A stretch of DNA of 14,698 nt, taken from positions 1 to 14,698 of the forward strand of contig DVMG01000053.1 of NCBI GenBank assembly GCA_018715105.1, given 5' to 3'. This stretch comes from Candidatus Ventricola intestinavium. Its GTDB lineage: Bacteria; Bacillota; Clostridia; Christensenellales; Aristaeellaceae. Below are positions 1-5,894 of the stretch, in pieces; the first letter of the stretch is position 1; every line of letters begins with the position of its first letter. Below the pieces are notes generated by a model. It was not told the DNA's origin and did no database searches. It saw only the letters and a program-made list of their open reading frames with translations. Made by a program: the position numbers and the translations under genes.

Positions 1-32
1 CCGTGGATATGGATCGCGGCCCTGTGGACTGA
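1..32 (+). CDS. Possible 3' end of an upstream gene (partial)
   Basis: Reading from base 3, the frame codes for VDMDRGPVD and stops with TGA at 30-32. This could be the last codons of a gene that begins left of the window. Another frame stays open to a TGA at 61-63, so the true frame cannot be decided from this little sequence. No function can be given. The following gene starts about 50 bases later with no promoter that I can see, so it may be co-transcribed with whatever lies upstream. Confidence 0.2.
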   Translation, partial: VDMDRGPVD

Positions 33-80
33 GCCGCGCCTCGTCCCTCCGCATGCCTGTTGACAGAAAGAAGGAATATC

Positions 81-761
81 ATGAATCACCCTGATCATCC
101 CTCGGATCCTTCCTCCGCCCGCGAGCCAGAATCCCGGCCTGCCGAAGAGCCGGTCGCCAAGCCGGATCTCTTCGATTATCTGGAAAGCCAGCCGGATGTG
201 GAGGATCCCTTCCCCCCTTCCGAGCCGGATCCGGAGCCGGAACCTCAATCGGATGCGGAGCTTCTGGCCGGTTTTATCCGCACACGCTCCGCACAGGGCC
301 TGCTCACGGCAAGGAAAGCCCTGCTTGAGGAAAGTCCGGAGCTTGAACCGGTGCTCGCCCAGCTCGCAGAGGATGAAGCCTTTTCGGACATCCGCACCGA
401 ACAGGGCAACCGGGATTTGTATTATTACGCCACCCCCATCATGGCGGTCAATTATGCGCACCTTGCCATGCTGGCCGAGGAAAAGGACCTTCCACGCACC
501 ATCGCGGACATCGTGCGCCACCACTGCAAGATCGGCCCTGCCGTCACGCCGGTTTCCTATTTTAAAGCGCACCCGTATAACTGCACACTCCCGCAGATCG
601 ACCGCGCCCTGATGATCATGAAGCACCGCGAGGAATATGCGGATATTCAGGAAACGCTCAGCTACAACGGCGTGCGCTATCTGTATTCCTCCAAGATGCT
701 CTCCGCCAAGTATGCCAAGAGCCTGGCCGATTACAGCGAAGAGAGTGCGGAAATCCAGTAA
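81..761 (+). CDS. Hypothetical acidic protein with Pro/Glu-rich N-terminus
   Basis: I do not recognise this 226-residue protein. Residues 1-60 are low complexity, rich in Pro, Glu, Asp and Ser, and probably disordered. From about residue 62 the composition becomes that of a folded, mostly helical domain, with a Tyr-rich stretch near 110-125 (DLYYYATPIMAVNYAH), a segment with HHCKIGPAV and HPYNC, and a C-terminal part rich in Tyr and Lys. There is no signal peptide or membrane segment, so it is probably cytoplasmic. I chose the ATG at 81 because AGAAGGAA sits just upstream; a TTG at 60 is also in frame but lacks a ribosome binding site. The gene ends 58 bases before the phosphoribosyltransferase-like gene on the same strand, with no terminator between, so the two are probably co-transcribed. 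The gene is convincing as coding; its role is unknown. Confidence 0.75.
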   Translation: MNHPDHPSDPSSAREPESRPAEEPVAKPDLFDYLESQPDVEDPFPPSEPDPEPEPQSDAELLAGFIRTRSAQGLLTARKALLEESPELEPVLAQLAEDEAFSDIRTEQGNRDLYYYATPIMAVNYAHLAMLAEEKDLPRTIADIVRHHCKIGPAVTPVSYFKAHPYNCTLPQIDRALMIMKHREEYADIQETLSYNGVRYLYSSKMLSAKYAKSLADYSEESAEIQ

Positions 762-804
762 ACAGCCGGCTCCTTTGGGGCCGTCATCCCCTGCATATGA
801 ATAC

Positions 805-811
805 AAGGAGG
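805..811 (+). promoter_or_regulatory. Ribosome binding site of the OPRT-like gene
   Basis: AAGGAGG ends 8 bases before the ATG at 820. It fixes that codon as the start, although the frame is open upstream. Confidence 0.8.
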
Positions 812-819
812 TCCTCCCG

Positions 820-1686
820 ATGGAAAACCCGATCATCTCCTGGCTGTTTGAAACCGATGCCGTGCGCGTCTGCCCGGAGGGGCAGCCATTCTGGTATACG
901 TCCGGCAAGCTTGGCCCGTTTTACATCAACACGCAATTCCTCTATGGCAGCGAGGCTGCGGCCAATTCGCTGCTTGCCATCATTGAAAAAGCCTGCGCGG
1001 GCGACCGTCTCGCTTTTTATGACCAGGTCTACAGCCAGATCGAAGCCCAGCTTTCCTCCTGCCCGATCTATGCCCGGCTGATCGACCTGATGACCGAAGC
1101 CGCCCGCGGGTTTCATGCTGATTTTGTCTCCGGCGGAGAGCGGCGGGATTTCTTCTTCTCCATGCCGGTGGCGCGCCGGCTGGGGCTGGGGCATTTATCC
1201 ATTTTCAAGGATCTGTCCACGGTTTATACGGACGCCCAAGGCGTCAGCATGGACAGCGCGTCGGCAGGCCTTGCCGGCAAGCGCAGCGTGCATATCGCCG
1301 ATCTGATCACCGTGGCCTCCTCCTATGTGCGCGCCTGGATCCCCGCCGTGCGCGCGCTGGGCGCCGACATCGCCTATTCCCTTGCCGTGGTCGACCGCAA
1401 TCAGGGAGGCGGCCAAATCCTGGCAGATGCCGGCTGCCCGCTGACCACGCTGGTCACGGTCACGCCCGATCTGTTTGAAACCGCGCACCGTATGGGGCGC
1501 ATCACCCAAAAACAGCTGGATCTGGTGCTCGCCTTCATCGCCGACCCGGATCAGTTCATGCAGGATTTCCTTCTCACGCATCCGGATTTCCTCTCCCGGG
1601 AAATCGCAAAAGGAGGCAAAAACGCTCAGCGTGCCGAGCTGTGCATAACAAGCGGCTTTGCCCCCCAGGCGGCTCTTCCCCGATGA
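820..1686 (+). CDS. Orotate phosphoribosyltransferase-like protein
   Basis: This 288-residue protein resembles the long clostridial proteins annotated as orotate phosphoribosyltransferases, which form OMP from orotate and PRPP in pyrimidine synthesis. Visible family segments are FWYTSGKLGPFYINT (24-38), SGGERRDFFFS (104-114) and a PRT-fold region HIADLITVASSY (158-169), followed by AVVDRNQGG. It is longer than PyrE of E. coli (about 210 residues). The usual PRPP loop D-D/E-x-x-T-x-G is degenerate here: only one of the two acidic residues (Asp161) and the Thr survive, and the Gly is replaced. Catalysis as a true OPRT is therefore uncertain. The start is set by AAGGAGG. No other pyrimidine gene is present. 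The stop overlaps the start of the GNAT gene. The last 25 or so residues, after an internal AGGAGG at 1611-1616, look like a non-conserved tail. Confidence 0.75.
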   Translation: MENPIISWLFETDAVRVCPEGQPFWYTSGKLGPFYINTQFLYGSEAAANSLLAIIEKACAGDRLAFYDQVYSQIEAQLSSCPIYARLIDLMTEAARGFHADFVSGGERRDFFFSMPVARRLGLGHLSIFKDLSTVYTDAQGVSMDSASAGLAGKRSVHIADLITVASSYVRAWIPAVRALGADIAYSLAVVDRNQGGGQILADAGCPLTTLVTVTPDLFETAHRMGRITQKQLDLVLAFIADPDQFMQDFLLTHPDFLSREIAKGGKNAQRAELCITSGFAPQAALPR

Positions 1687-2015
1687 ATGTGGCGCTTGTG
1701 CCCATCGGCCGGGACGAACGCGACATGCGTTTCCTGATCCGTGCCGGCGGGCGGCATGCAGGCGGCATTACCGTGCACAGCGTACAGGGCCGCTCCTTTT
1801 CCTACGGCCTGGCGATTGCGCCCGACATGCGAAGGCAGGGTGTGGCCCACGCGGCCCTCGGCCTGCTCTTCGTGCAGATGCATGCGCGCGGCTTCACCCA
1901 TGCCGTTGTGCAGGTTGCTCCGGAGAATGCCGCATCCCTGGCCCTTCATCTCGGCCTGGGCTTTGTAAAGAGCGCCTGCTGCGGGCGGGCGATCACCCTT
2001 CAAAAGGACCTGTGA
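1683..2015 (+). CDS. Small GNAT-family N-acetyltransferase
   Basis: The 110-residue product carries the acetyl-CoA binding motif of the GNAT fold: LAIAPDMRRQGVAHAALGLLF (about residues 43-63) has the R-R-Q-G-V-A pyrophosphate-binding loop. It is followed by VVQVAPENAASLALHLGLGF, the usual N-x-x-S/A-x-x-L-x-x-x-L-G-F end of the domain. It should transfer an acetyl group from acetyl-CoA to an amine; the substrate cannot be read from sequence. It is short for the family (usually 140-170), and the N-terminal strand and helices are reduced. The chosen ATG overlaps the upstream stop as ATGA, which suggests translational coupling; no separate Shine-Dalgarno sequence lies close by. A GTG at 1641 would add 14 residues. 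It is the last gene of its unit, 4 bases before a strong terminator hairpin. Confidence 0.75.
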   Translation: MNVALVPIGRDERDMRFLIRAGGRHAGGITVHSVQGRSFSYGLAIAPDMRRQGVAHAALGLLFVQMHARGFTHAVVQVAPENAASLALHLGLGFVKSACCGRAITLQKDL

Positions 2016-2018
2016 CTC

Positions 2019-2059
2019 AAAGAGCCATTCCGCCGCAACGGCCCGGAATGGCTCTTTTT
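2019..2059 (+). terminator. Rho-independent terminator after the GNAT gene
   Basis: A perfect 14-bp stem, AAAGAGCCATTCCG (2019-2032) with CGGAATGGCTCTTT (2044-2057), encloses an 11-base loop and ends in a run of five T. It starts 4 bases after the GNAT stop and closes the left + strand unit. Read on the - strand it has only three T, so it would be a weaker stop for the convergent membrane-protein gene. Confidence 0.9.
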
Positions 2060-2142
2060 GCCGCCTGGGAAAAGGCCCCGGTCCGCTGCGGCGGCTTGCG
2101 TTTCCACGTGCCCCTGAGTCGGATGAGACCTGCGAAGGTTCC

Positions 2143-2577
2143 TTACATCCGCCTGCCATAAAGGCGCAGTGCGATTCCCTTCGAAACCGCGCCCAGCATG
2201 CATCCCAGCGCCCCCAGGCGGGCATACACCCAATCGCCGCGCACCGTCGCCACCACCACGAGCACAAGAACGGTCGCCACCATGGCCAGGGCGAGCACAT
2301 TCTGCGCTCTGAAGGCAATCAGCTGCCCGCGCTCATCGTTCGCTTCCAGGGCACATTCCGCGGCACGGCGCGTGCCCACGATCCTCTGCCACACCAGCAC
2401 ACCGCCGCCCATCAGGGCAAGCGCCGTGCCCATGCCGCAGACCATGCCCGCAGCACGCGCCTGCATGTGCTGAGCCTCGTCAAACAACATGCCTGCCGCG
2501 GCACCGCATACAGCCAAAATGGCGCCGACAACCAGCATTCCTCCCAGGATCCGCTTTGAACTCAGATTGCATTTCAT
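2143..2577 (-). CDS. Four-helix membrane protein paired with an XRE regulator
   Basis: This 144-residue integral membrane protein has four hydrophobic segments, at about residues 10-31, 43-65, 94-113 and 116-136. A polar loop between the second and third contains EANDERGQLIAFRAQN. An E-x-N-D-E-R loop of this sort recurs in small membrane proteins (DUF2178-like) that Firmicutes and archaea often encode next to a short XRE regulator, and that is the arrangement here. The biochemical role of the family is not established to my knowledge. The start at 2577 is chosen because GGAAGGAG (2587-2594) lies 9 bases upstream; a longer reading from 2661 has no ribosome binding site and a highly charged extension. 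The HTH gene lies 138 bases upstream on the same strand with no terminator visible, so the two probably share its promoter. The DUF assignment is from memory and tentative; the membrane topology is clear. Confidence 0.75.
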   Translation of the reverse strand: MKCNLSSKRILGGMLVVGAILAVCGAAAGMLFDEAQHMQARAAGMVCGMGTALALMGGGVLVWQRIVGTRRAAECALEANDERGQLIAFRAQNVLALAMVATVLVLVVVATVRGDWVYARLGALGCMLGAVSKGIALRLYGRRM

Positions 2578-2715
2578 CGTATTCCGCTCCTTCCATGGAT
2601 TGTTTCCATCCTGCACGCGCTCCCTCTTCCCGTCCTTCTTCTTCCTGCATTTCCCCCGCATGCACCCATCCGGCGCGCCCTCATCCGCCCGCCCCTCTGT
2701 CTGTGGAATCGATGA

Positions 2716-2910
2716 TCAGGGGATTCTCTCCTCCGAATCATCAAAGATCTGCTCGATAGGCAGGCCGAAATATCTGGCCAGGCGGAATGCCAGGGATAAA
2801 GAGGGATTGTATTTCCCTTTTTCCAGAGAAATCACCGTTTGGCGCGAAACTCCCACCGCCTGCGCCAGATCTTCCTGCCGGATCCCGCGCTCGCGGCGCA
2901 GCCTTTCCAA
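2716..2910 (-). CDS. XRE-family helix-turn-helix transcriptional regulator
   Basis: The 64-residue protein is almost entirely one DNA-binding Cro/CI-type domain: RQEDLAQAVGVSRQTVISLE (about residues 11-30) gives the helix-turn-helix. It is followed by KGKYNPSLSLAFRLARYFG and an acidic tail (IEQIFDDSEE). This is the very short clostridial/bacillar class normally found beside a small membrane protein, as here. No ATG is available in frame. TTG at 2910 is used here; a CTG at 2922 would give MKNELERLRRERG, which fits the usual MKN- start of the family and has GGAGAGGGG at a good distance, so the true start may be CTG. A TGA further upstream bounds the frame. The protein probably binds the inverted repeat at 2942-2965 and represses its own operon. 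Confidence 0.9.
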   Translation of the reverse strand: MERLRRERGIRQEDLAQAVGVSRQTVISLEKGKYNPSLSLAFRLARYFGLPIEQIFDDSEERIP

Positions 2911-2941
2911 CTCGTTTTTCAGCCTCTCTTCCCCCTCTCCG

Positions 2942-2965
2942 AAAAGTCAAGTGTCCTTTACTTTT
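2942..2965 (-). promoter_or_regulatory. Palindromic operator at the HTH-gene start site
   Basis: Two 10-bp arms, AAAAGTCAAG (2942-2951) and CTTTACTTTT (2956-2965), form an inverted repeat with one mismatch around the 4-base spacer TGTC. The repeat lies 2 bases downstream of the -10 box and covers the expected transcription start. That is the usual place for an autorepressor, here most simply the adjacent XRE protein. Binding is inferred, not seen. Confidence 0.6.
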
Positions 2966-2967
2966 AC

Positions 2968-2996
2968 AGGATAACACCATTTCGAATCCATGTCAA
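2968..2996 (-). promoter_or_regulatory. Sigma-A promoter of the HTH/membrane-protein operon
   Basis: On the - strand the -35 box is TTGACA (2996-2991), a perfect consensus. The spacer is 17 bp and the -10 box is TATCCT (2973-2968). The first gene starts about 45-58 bases further on. It is the strongest promoter match in the window, so tight repression would be expected. Confidence 0.85.
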
Positions 2997-3110
2997 GCTA
3001 ATTTTACATCTTTTCAAAAATTCCCCTTTTCCCGGCGGGCAGCGTTGAAAAACACGCCCTCCTCCCCGCAGCGGCCCTTCCTCCCCGGGCCGCTTTCTCG
3101 CCCTGCATGC

Positions 3111-3149
3111 AAAACGCCGCGACCCCCGTGGAAACGGAGAATCGCGGCG
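3111..3149 (-). terminator. Rho-independent terminator after metQ
   Basis: A perfect 8-bp stem, CGCCGCGA (- strand, 3149-3142) with TCGCGGCG (3122-3115), is continued inside by a CCGT/ACGG pairing. It is followed by four T (3114-3111). It lies about 37 bases after the metQ stop and closes the metNIQ operon. Confidence 0.85.
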
Positions 3150-3185
3150 CAGGATATGTGTTTTTGCGTTCGGTCTGTCTGCCTT

Positions 3186-3968
3186 TTATTTGGTCGGGAC
3201 CACCGCGCCCTGATAGGTTTCGTTGATCCATTCGACCATCTCGTCGCTCTGGAGCACCTCCACCAGCGTCTTGAGCTCCTCGCGGTCGTCTCCCTCACGA
3301 ATCGCGATGACGTTGGGATAGGCCACCTCCGGAGACTCGGTCGCCAGCGCCGTGCCGGTCACTTCCACGCCCGCCTGCAGCGCATAGTTGGAGTTGATGA
3401 CGCCAAAGTCCACATCCGCCAGCTGGCGCGGAATCTGGGCCGCCTCCACCTCAACGATCTCGACCTGATGCGGGTTTTCCTCAATGTCCAGCGCGGTCGC
3501 GGTTTCACCGGAGCCCTCAGCCAGCGTGATGATGCCCAAATACTCGAGCAGGGCCAGCGCGCGGGCCTCGTTGGTGGTGTCATTCGGCACGGCAATGGCA
3601 GCGCCGTCCGGCATATTCTCCAGGTCAGAGGATTTGCCGGCATAGATGCCCATCGGCTCATAGTGCACAGCGCCCGCGCTTATCAGCTTGGTGCCGTTTT
3701 CCTCGTTGAAATTCTCCAGATACGGGAGATGCTGGAAATAGTTGGCATCCAGATCGCCGGCATCCAGCTGGAGGTTCGGCTGCACATAGTCATCAAAGAT
3801 GACAATTTCCAGGTCGATGCCCTTCTCGGTGAGATACTCCTGGGCCTTTTCAAGGATTTCAGCATGGGGCGTGGAAGAGGCGCCGACCACCAGCGTGGTG
3901 TTGGCGCTCGCAACGGCGACAGCGGCGGCAAGCGCCAGGGCAAGGACGATCGTGACAAGCTTTTTCAT
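3186..3968 (-). CDS. metQ: Methionine ABC transporter substrate-binding protein (NlpA/MetQ family)
   Basis: The 260-residue protein is the extracytoplasmic receptor that delivers methionine to MetNI. The family hallmark FDDYVQPNLQLDAGDLDANYFQH (starting near residue 58) is intact, with LPYLENF next; VVGASSTPHAEIL near the start of the mature part is also typical. Residues 1-22 form a signal peptide (MKKL followed by a hydrophobic core and ending ASA). Most Gram-positive MetQ proteins have a lipobox L-A/S-G/A-C; no cysteine is present here, so the protein should be cut by signal peptidase I rather than lipid-anchored. The start is set by GAAGGAG nine bases upstream; an ATG two codons earlier is too close to it. 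It is the last gene of metN-metI-metQ, 90 bases after metI, and is followed by a terminator. Specificity for methionine rests on gene order and family. Confidence 0.93.
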   Translation of the reverse strand: MKKLVTIVLALALAAAVAVASANTTLVVGASSTPHAEILEKAQEYLTEKGIDLEIVIFDDYVQPNLQLDAGDLDANYFQHLPYLENFNEENGTKLISAGAVHYEPMGIYAGKSSDLENMPDGAAIAVPNDTTNEARALALLEYLGIITLAEGSGETATALDIEENPHQVEIVEVEAAQIPRQLADVDFGVINSNYALQAGVEVTGTALATESPEVAYPNVIAIREGDDREELKTLVEVLQSDEMVEWINETYQGAVVPTK

Positions 3969-3977
3969 GAACATACA

Positions 3978-3984
3978 CTCCTTC
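3978..3984 (-). promoter_or_regulatory. Ribosome binding site of metQ
   Basis: GAAGGAG on the - strand ends 9 bases before the ATG at 3968. It favours that codon over the in-frame ATG at 3974, which would leave only 3 bases. Confidence 0.75.
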
Positions 3985-4036
3985 AAACATGAATTGGATG
4001 GTCGGGATTTATGGATAAGCGCGGGGCGCATGATCC

Positions 4037-4058
4037 CGGGAAGCAGGGGCGTTTCCCG
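4037..4058 (-). other. Hairpin between metI and metQ
   Basis: CGGGAA (4037-4042) and TTCCCG (4053-4058) can pair directly after the metI stop; no T run follows on the - strand. It is therefore unlikely to terminate. It could protect the 3' end of a processed metNI message or help set the higher MetQ level that importers usually need. This is a weak inference from a 6-bp stem. Confidence 0.35.
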
Positions 4059-4724
4059 TCATTCGCGGATTCGTTTGTCCGTTTTGCGGGAAATATACAT
4101 GCCCAGAACCTGAATCACCTGCATGAGTATGATCAGCAGCACGACCGTCACAAGCAGGACATCCGTCTGATACCGGTTGTAGCCATAGCTGATGGCAATC
4201 TGCCCCAGTCCGCCGCCGCCGATGGCGCCGGACATGGCGCTGTATCCAAGGATGGTTCCGGTGGAGATGGTGGCGCCGACGATCAGCGATGTCTTCGCCT
4301 CCGGGATGAGCACTTTGAAAATGAGGGTTGGAATGCTCGCCCCCATCGACTGCGCCGCCTCAATGACGCCGGGATCCACCTCCAGCAGCGAGCTCTCGAT
4401 CATCCGGGCCACATAGGGCGCGGCGGCGATCACAAGGGGCACGATGGTGGCCGTGGAGCCGTATGCCCGGCCCGCAATCAGACGTGTGAGCGGGATGACC
4501 AGGATCATCAGAATCAGAAAGGGAATCGAGCGCAGCACGTTGACCACCGCGTCCAGCGCACGGTAGAGCATGACCATGGGCCGAAGGCCCCCCGGCGCGG
4601 TCAGGACAAGCACAATGGCCAGCGGCAATCCCAGCAGATAGGCAAAAAGGGTGGAAACCGTGGTCATATACAGCGTATCGCGCACCCCTTCTGCAAGCAA
4701 GGGGATCAGCTTCTCAATGGGCAT
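4059..4724 (-). CDS. metI: Methionine ABC transporter permease MetI
   Basis: The 221-residue polytopic protein is the membrane channel of the methionine importer, acting as a homodimer with the MetN ATPase. It has about five membrane helices and the cytoplasmic EAA coupling motif EAAQSMGASIPTLIFKVLIPEA (starting near residue 130), which contacts MetN. RSIPFLILMILVIPLTRLI and GAIGGGGLGQIAISYGYNRYQ are strongly conserved MetI segments. Length matches the family (about 215-225). I prefer the ATG at 4724 because GGAGG (4738-4734) lies 9 bases upstream; the ATG at 4730 is only 3 bases from it. The gene overlaps the end of metN by 11 bases, so the two are translationally coupled. metQ follows 90 bases later. 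Confidence 0.95.
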   Translation of the reverse strand: MPIEKLIPLLAEGVRDTLYMTTVSTLFAYLLGLPLAIVLVLTAPGGLRPMVMLYRALDAVVNVLRSIPFLILMILVIPLTRLIAGRAYGSTATIVPLVIAAAPYVARMIESSLLEVDPGVIEAAQSMGASIPTLIFKVLIPEAKTSLIVGATISTGTILGYSAMSGAIGGGGLGQIAISYGYNRYQTDVLLVTVVLLIILMQVIQVLGMYISRKTDKRIRE

Positions 4725-5721
4725 TTGCATCCACCTCCTCCAAATGCAGATTCCGGTTTTGCAGATAATAGAGCACCTTCTCCTGCTGGAGCCGGTCTTC
4801 AGGCAGCTGAAGGATCATCTGGCCGAAGACCTTGCCGCCCACATCCCGCGTGTCGGCATAGAAGATGTTGACCGGCACATGGCACTGCATCACCAGCTCG
4901 GCAATGATCGGCTCGTTGAATGTCTCTCCGTCAAACACGATGCGCACCATCCGCCGGCCCATCAGCACGCTGCCCGCGCCGGCGCCGCGGAAAATCAGCT
5001 TCTTGGCCGCCTCCGTCCGGGGCTGGCTGAACACAGCCTCCACCGTGCCGCACTCGGCAAGCGTGCCCTCGTCGATGATCGCCACATGGGTGCAGATGCT
5101 CTCCACCACGCTCATCTCATGCGTGATGATGACGATGGTGATGCCCATCTTCCGGTTGATTTCCCGCAGCAGATTCAGAATGGAGGCGGTTGTCTGCGGA
5201 TCCAGCGCGCTCGTCGCCTCGTCGCAGAGGATGATCTTGGGGTTGGTGGCCAGCGCTCTGGCAATGGCCACGCGCTGTTTCTGCCCGCCGGAAAGCTGGC
5301 TGGGATAATTGTGCTGACGCTCTTTCAGGCCCACGATATCCAGCAATTCGTCGATGCGCCTGTCGATCTGCGCCCGTTTCATTCCCGCAATCTCCATGGC
5401 GAAGGCAATGTTGCCGCGCACATCCCGCTGCGCCAGCAGGTTAAAGTGCTGGAAGATCATGGAGACCTGCTGCCTGAGCTGCCTGAGCTCCTTGGGGGAC
5501 AGCGCAGAAAGATCCTTCCCGTCGATCACGACGTGGCCCTCGGTCGGCCTTTCAAGGAAGTTGATGCAGCGCACCAGCGTGGATTTGCCCGCGCCGGACA
5601 TGCCGATAATCCCGTAGATCTCCCCCTGATTGATGGCCAGGTTGATGTCGCGCAACGCCTCCACCGTCTGCGTCTTTCCCCTGAATGTCTTGGTCAGGTG
5701 TTTCAGTTCGATGAGCGCCAA
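4714..5721 (-). CDS. metN: Methionine ABC transporter ATP-binding protein MetN
   Basis: The 335-residue ATPase powers methionine import. Visible in order are Walker A GMSGAGKST (40-48), the Q-loop Gln in MIFQHFN (about 91), the signature LSGGQ (143-147), Walker B IILCDE (163-168) with the SALD D-loop, and the H-loop His in THEM (201). Residues 255-330 form the C-terminal NIL domain, including NIFYADTRDVGGKVFGQM; in E. coli MetN this domain binds methionine and shuts the importer down when the cell is full (trans-inhibition). I chose the TTG at 5721 because AAAGGAG ends 8 bases upstream and the protein then starts MALIELKHLTKTF, as family members do. Extension upstream would run through the promoter region. 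It is the first gene of the operon and overlaps metI. Confidence 0.95.
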   Translation of the reverse strand: MALIELKHLTKTFRGKTQTVEALRDINLAINQGEIYGIIGMSGAGKSTLVRCINFLERPTEGHVVIDGKDLSALSPKELRQLRQQVSMIFQHFNLLAQRDVRGNIAFAMEIAGMKRAQIDRRIDELLDIVGLKERQHNYPSQLSGGQKQRVAIARALATNPKIILCDEATSALDPQTTASILNLLREINRKMGITIVIITHEMSVVESICTHVAIIDEGTLAECGTVEAVFSQPRTEAAKKLIFRGAGAGSVLMGRRMVRIVFDGETFNEPIIAELVMQCHVPVNIFYADTRDVGGKVFGQMILQLPEDRLQQEKVLYYLQNRNLHLEEVDANAH

Positions 5722-5729
5722 GACGAGCA

Positions 5730-5736
5730 CTCCTTT
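5730..5736 (-). promoter_or_regulatory. Ribosome binding site of metN deciding a TTG start
   Basis: AAAGGAG on the - strand ends 8 bases before the TTG at 5721. No ATG with a comparable site gives a protein of the normal MetN length. Confidence 0.75.
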
Positions 5737-5790
5737 CCCTCTCATGCGGTGCTTTCTCTTGTTGATGTGTCCCTCTCGGTGACATGGCCC

Positions 5791-5819
5791 ATTATACTCC
5801 ACAAGGCGTTCATAGGCAA
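5791..5819 (-). promoter_or_regulatory. Promoter of metNIQ
   Basis: On the - strand the -35 box is TTGCCT (5819-5814). The spacer is 17 bp and the -10 box is a perfect TATAAT (5796-5791). The leader to metN is only about 65 bases. The -35 box lies inside one copy of the CATAGGCAA repeat (5811-5819), so a protein bound there would affect this promoter directly. Confidence 0.85.
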
Positions 5820-5858
5820 GGACGGATAAAATATGGCGTACCATAGGCAAAAACTATG
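5811..5858. promoter_or_regulatory. Probable LysR-regulator binding region between metN and lysR
   Basis: CATAGGCAA occurs twice, at 5811-5819 and 5842-5850, 31 bp apart (about three helical turns). The second copy is the left arm of CATAG-N7-CTATG (5842-5858), a 17-bp interrupted palindrome of the T-N11-A kind that LysR proteins bind. It overlaps TATGG-N4-CCATA (5832-5845). As I recall the streptococcal MetR/MtaR box TATAGTTTNAAACTATA, the 5842-5858 site matches at 11 of 17 positions. One element covers the metN -35 box; the other lies just upstream of the lysR -35 box. Binding is inferred. Confidence 0.6.
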
Positions 5859-5865
5859 AATCTGC

Positions 5866-5894
5866 TTGCCGATGGGCGCGGACTGTGTTATAAT
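5866..5894 (+). promoter_or_regulatory. Promoter of the LysR-family gene
   Basis: The -35 box is TTGCCG (5866-5871). The spacer is 17 bp and the -10 box is a perfect TATAAT (5889-5894). The start codon lies about 50 bases downstream. The promoter diverges from that of metN, with the repeated elements between them. Confidence 0.85.

Noticed and set aside
2060..2142. Separate terminator for the membrane-protein gene
   Set aside because: The GC-rich stretch has only short pairings (CCGCAGCGG) before TTTT, not a convincing stem. The hairpin at 2019-2057 may serve both strands.
2198..2473. Possible small + strand gene opposite the membrane protein
   Set aside because: The product is a Ser/Thr/Arg/Ala-rich shadow. 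The - strand protein has four clear membrane helices and a good ribosome binding site.
3071..3093. Hairpin GCGGCCC / GGGCCGC followed by TTTCT on the + strand
   Set aside because: No + strand gene ends upstream of it, and on the - strand no T run follows and the metQ terminator has already acted. It is more likely a chance GC palindrome than a terminator.
2787..3992. A 401-codon + strand frame across the HTH promoter and metQ
   Set aside because: It runs through a promoter, an operator and a terminator that belong to the - strand genes and is antisense to metQ. The product shows no protein-like pattern.
5722..5790. SAM riboswitch or T-box in the metN leader
   Set aside because: The leader is only about 65 bases and shows neither an S-box core, nor a T-box element, nor a terminator helix.
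4651..5829. A 392-codon + strand frame opposite metN and metI
   Set aside because: The opposite strand encodes MetN and the start of MetI with all motifs. This frame is a GC-driven shadow.
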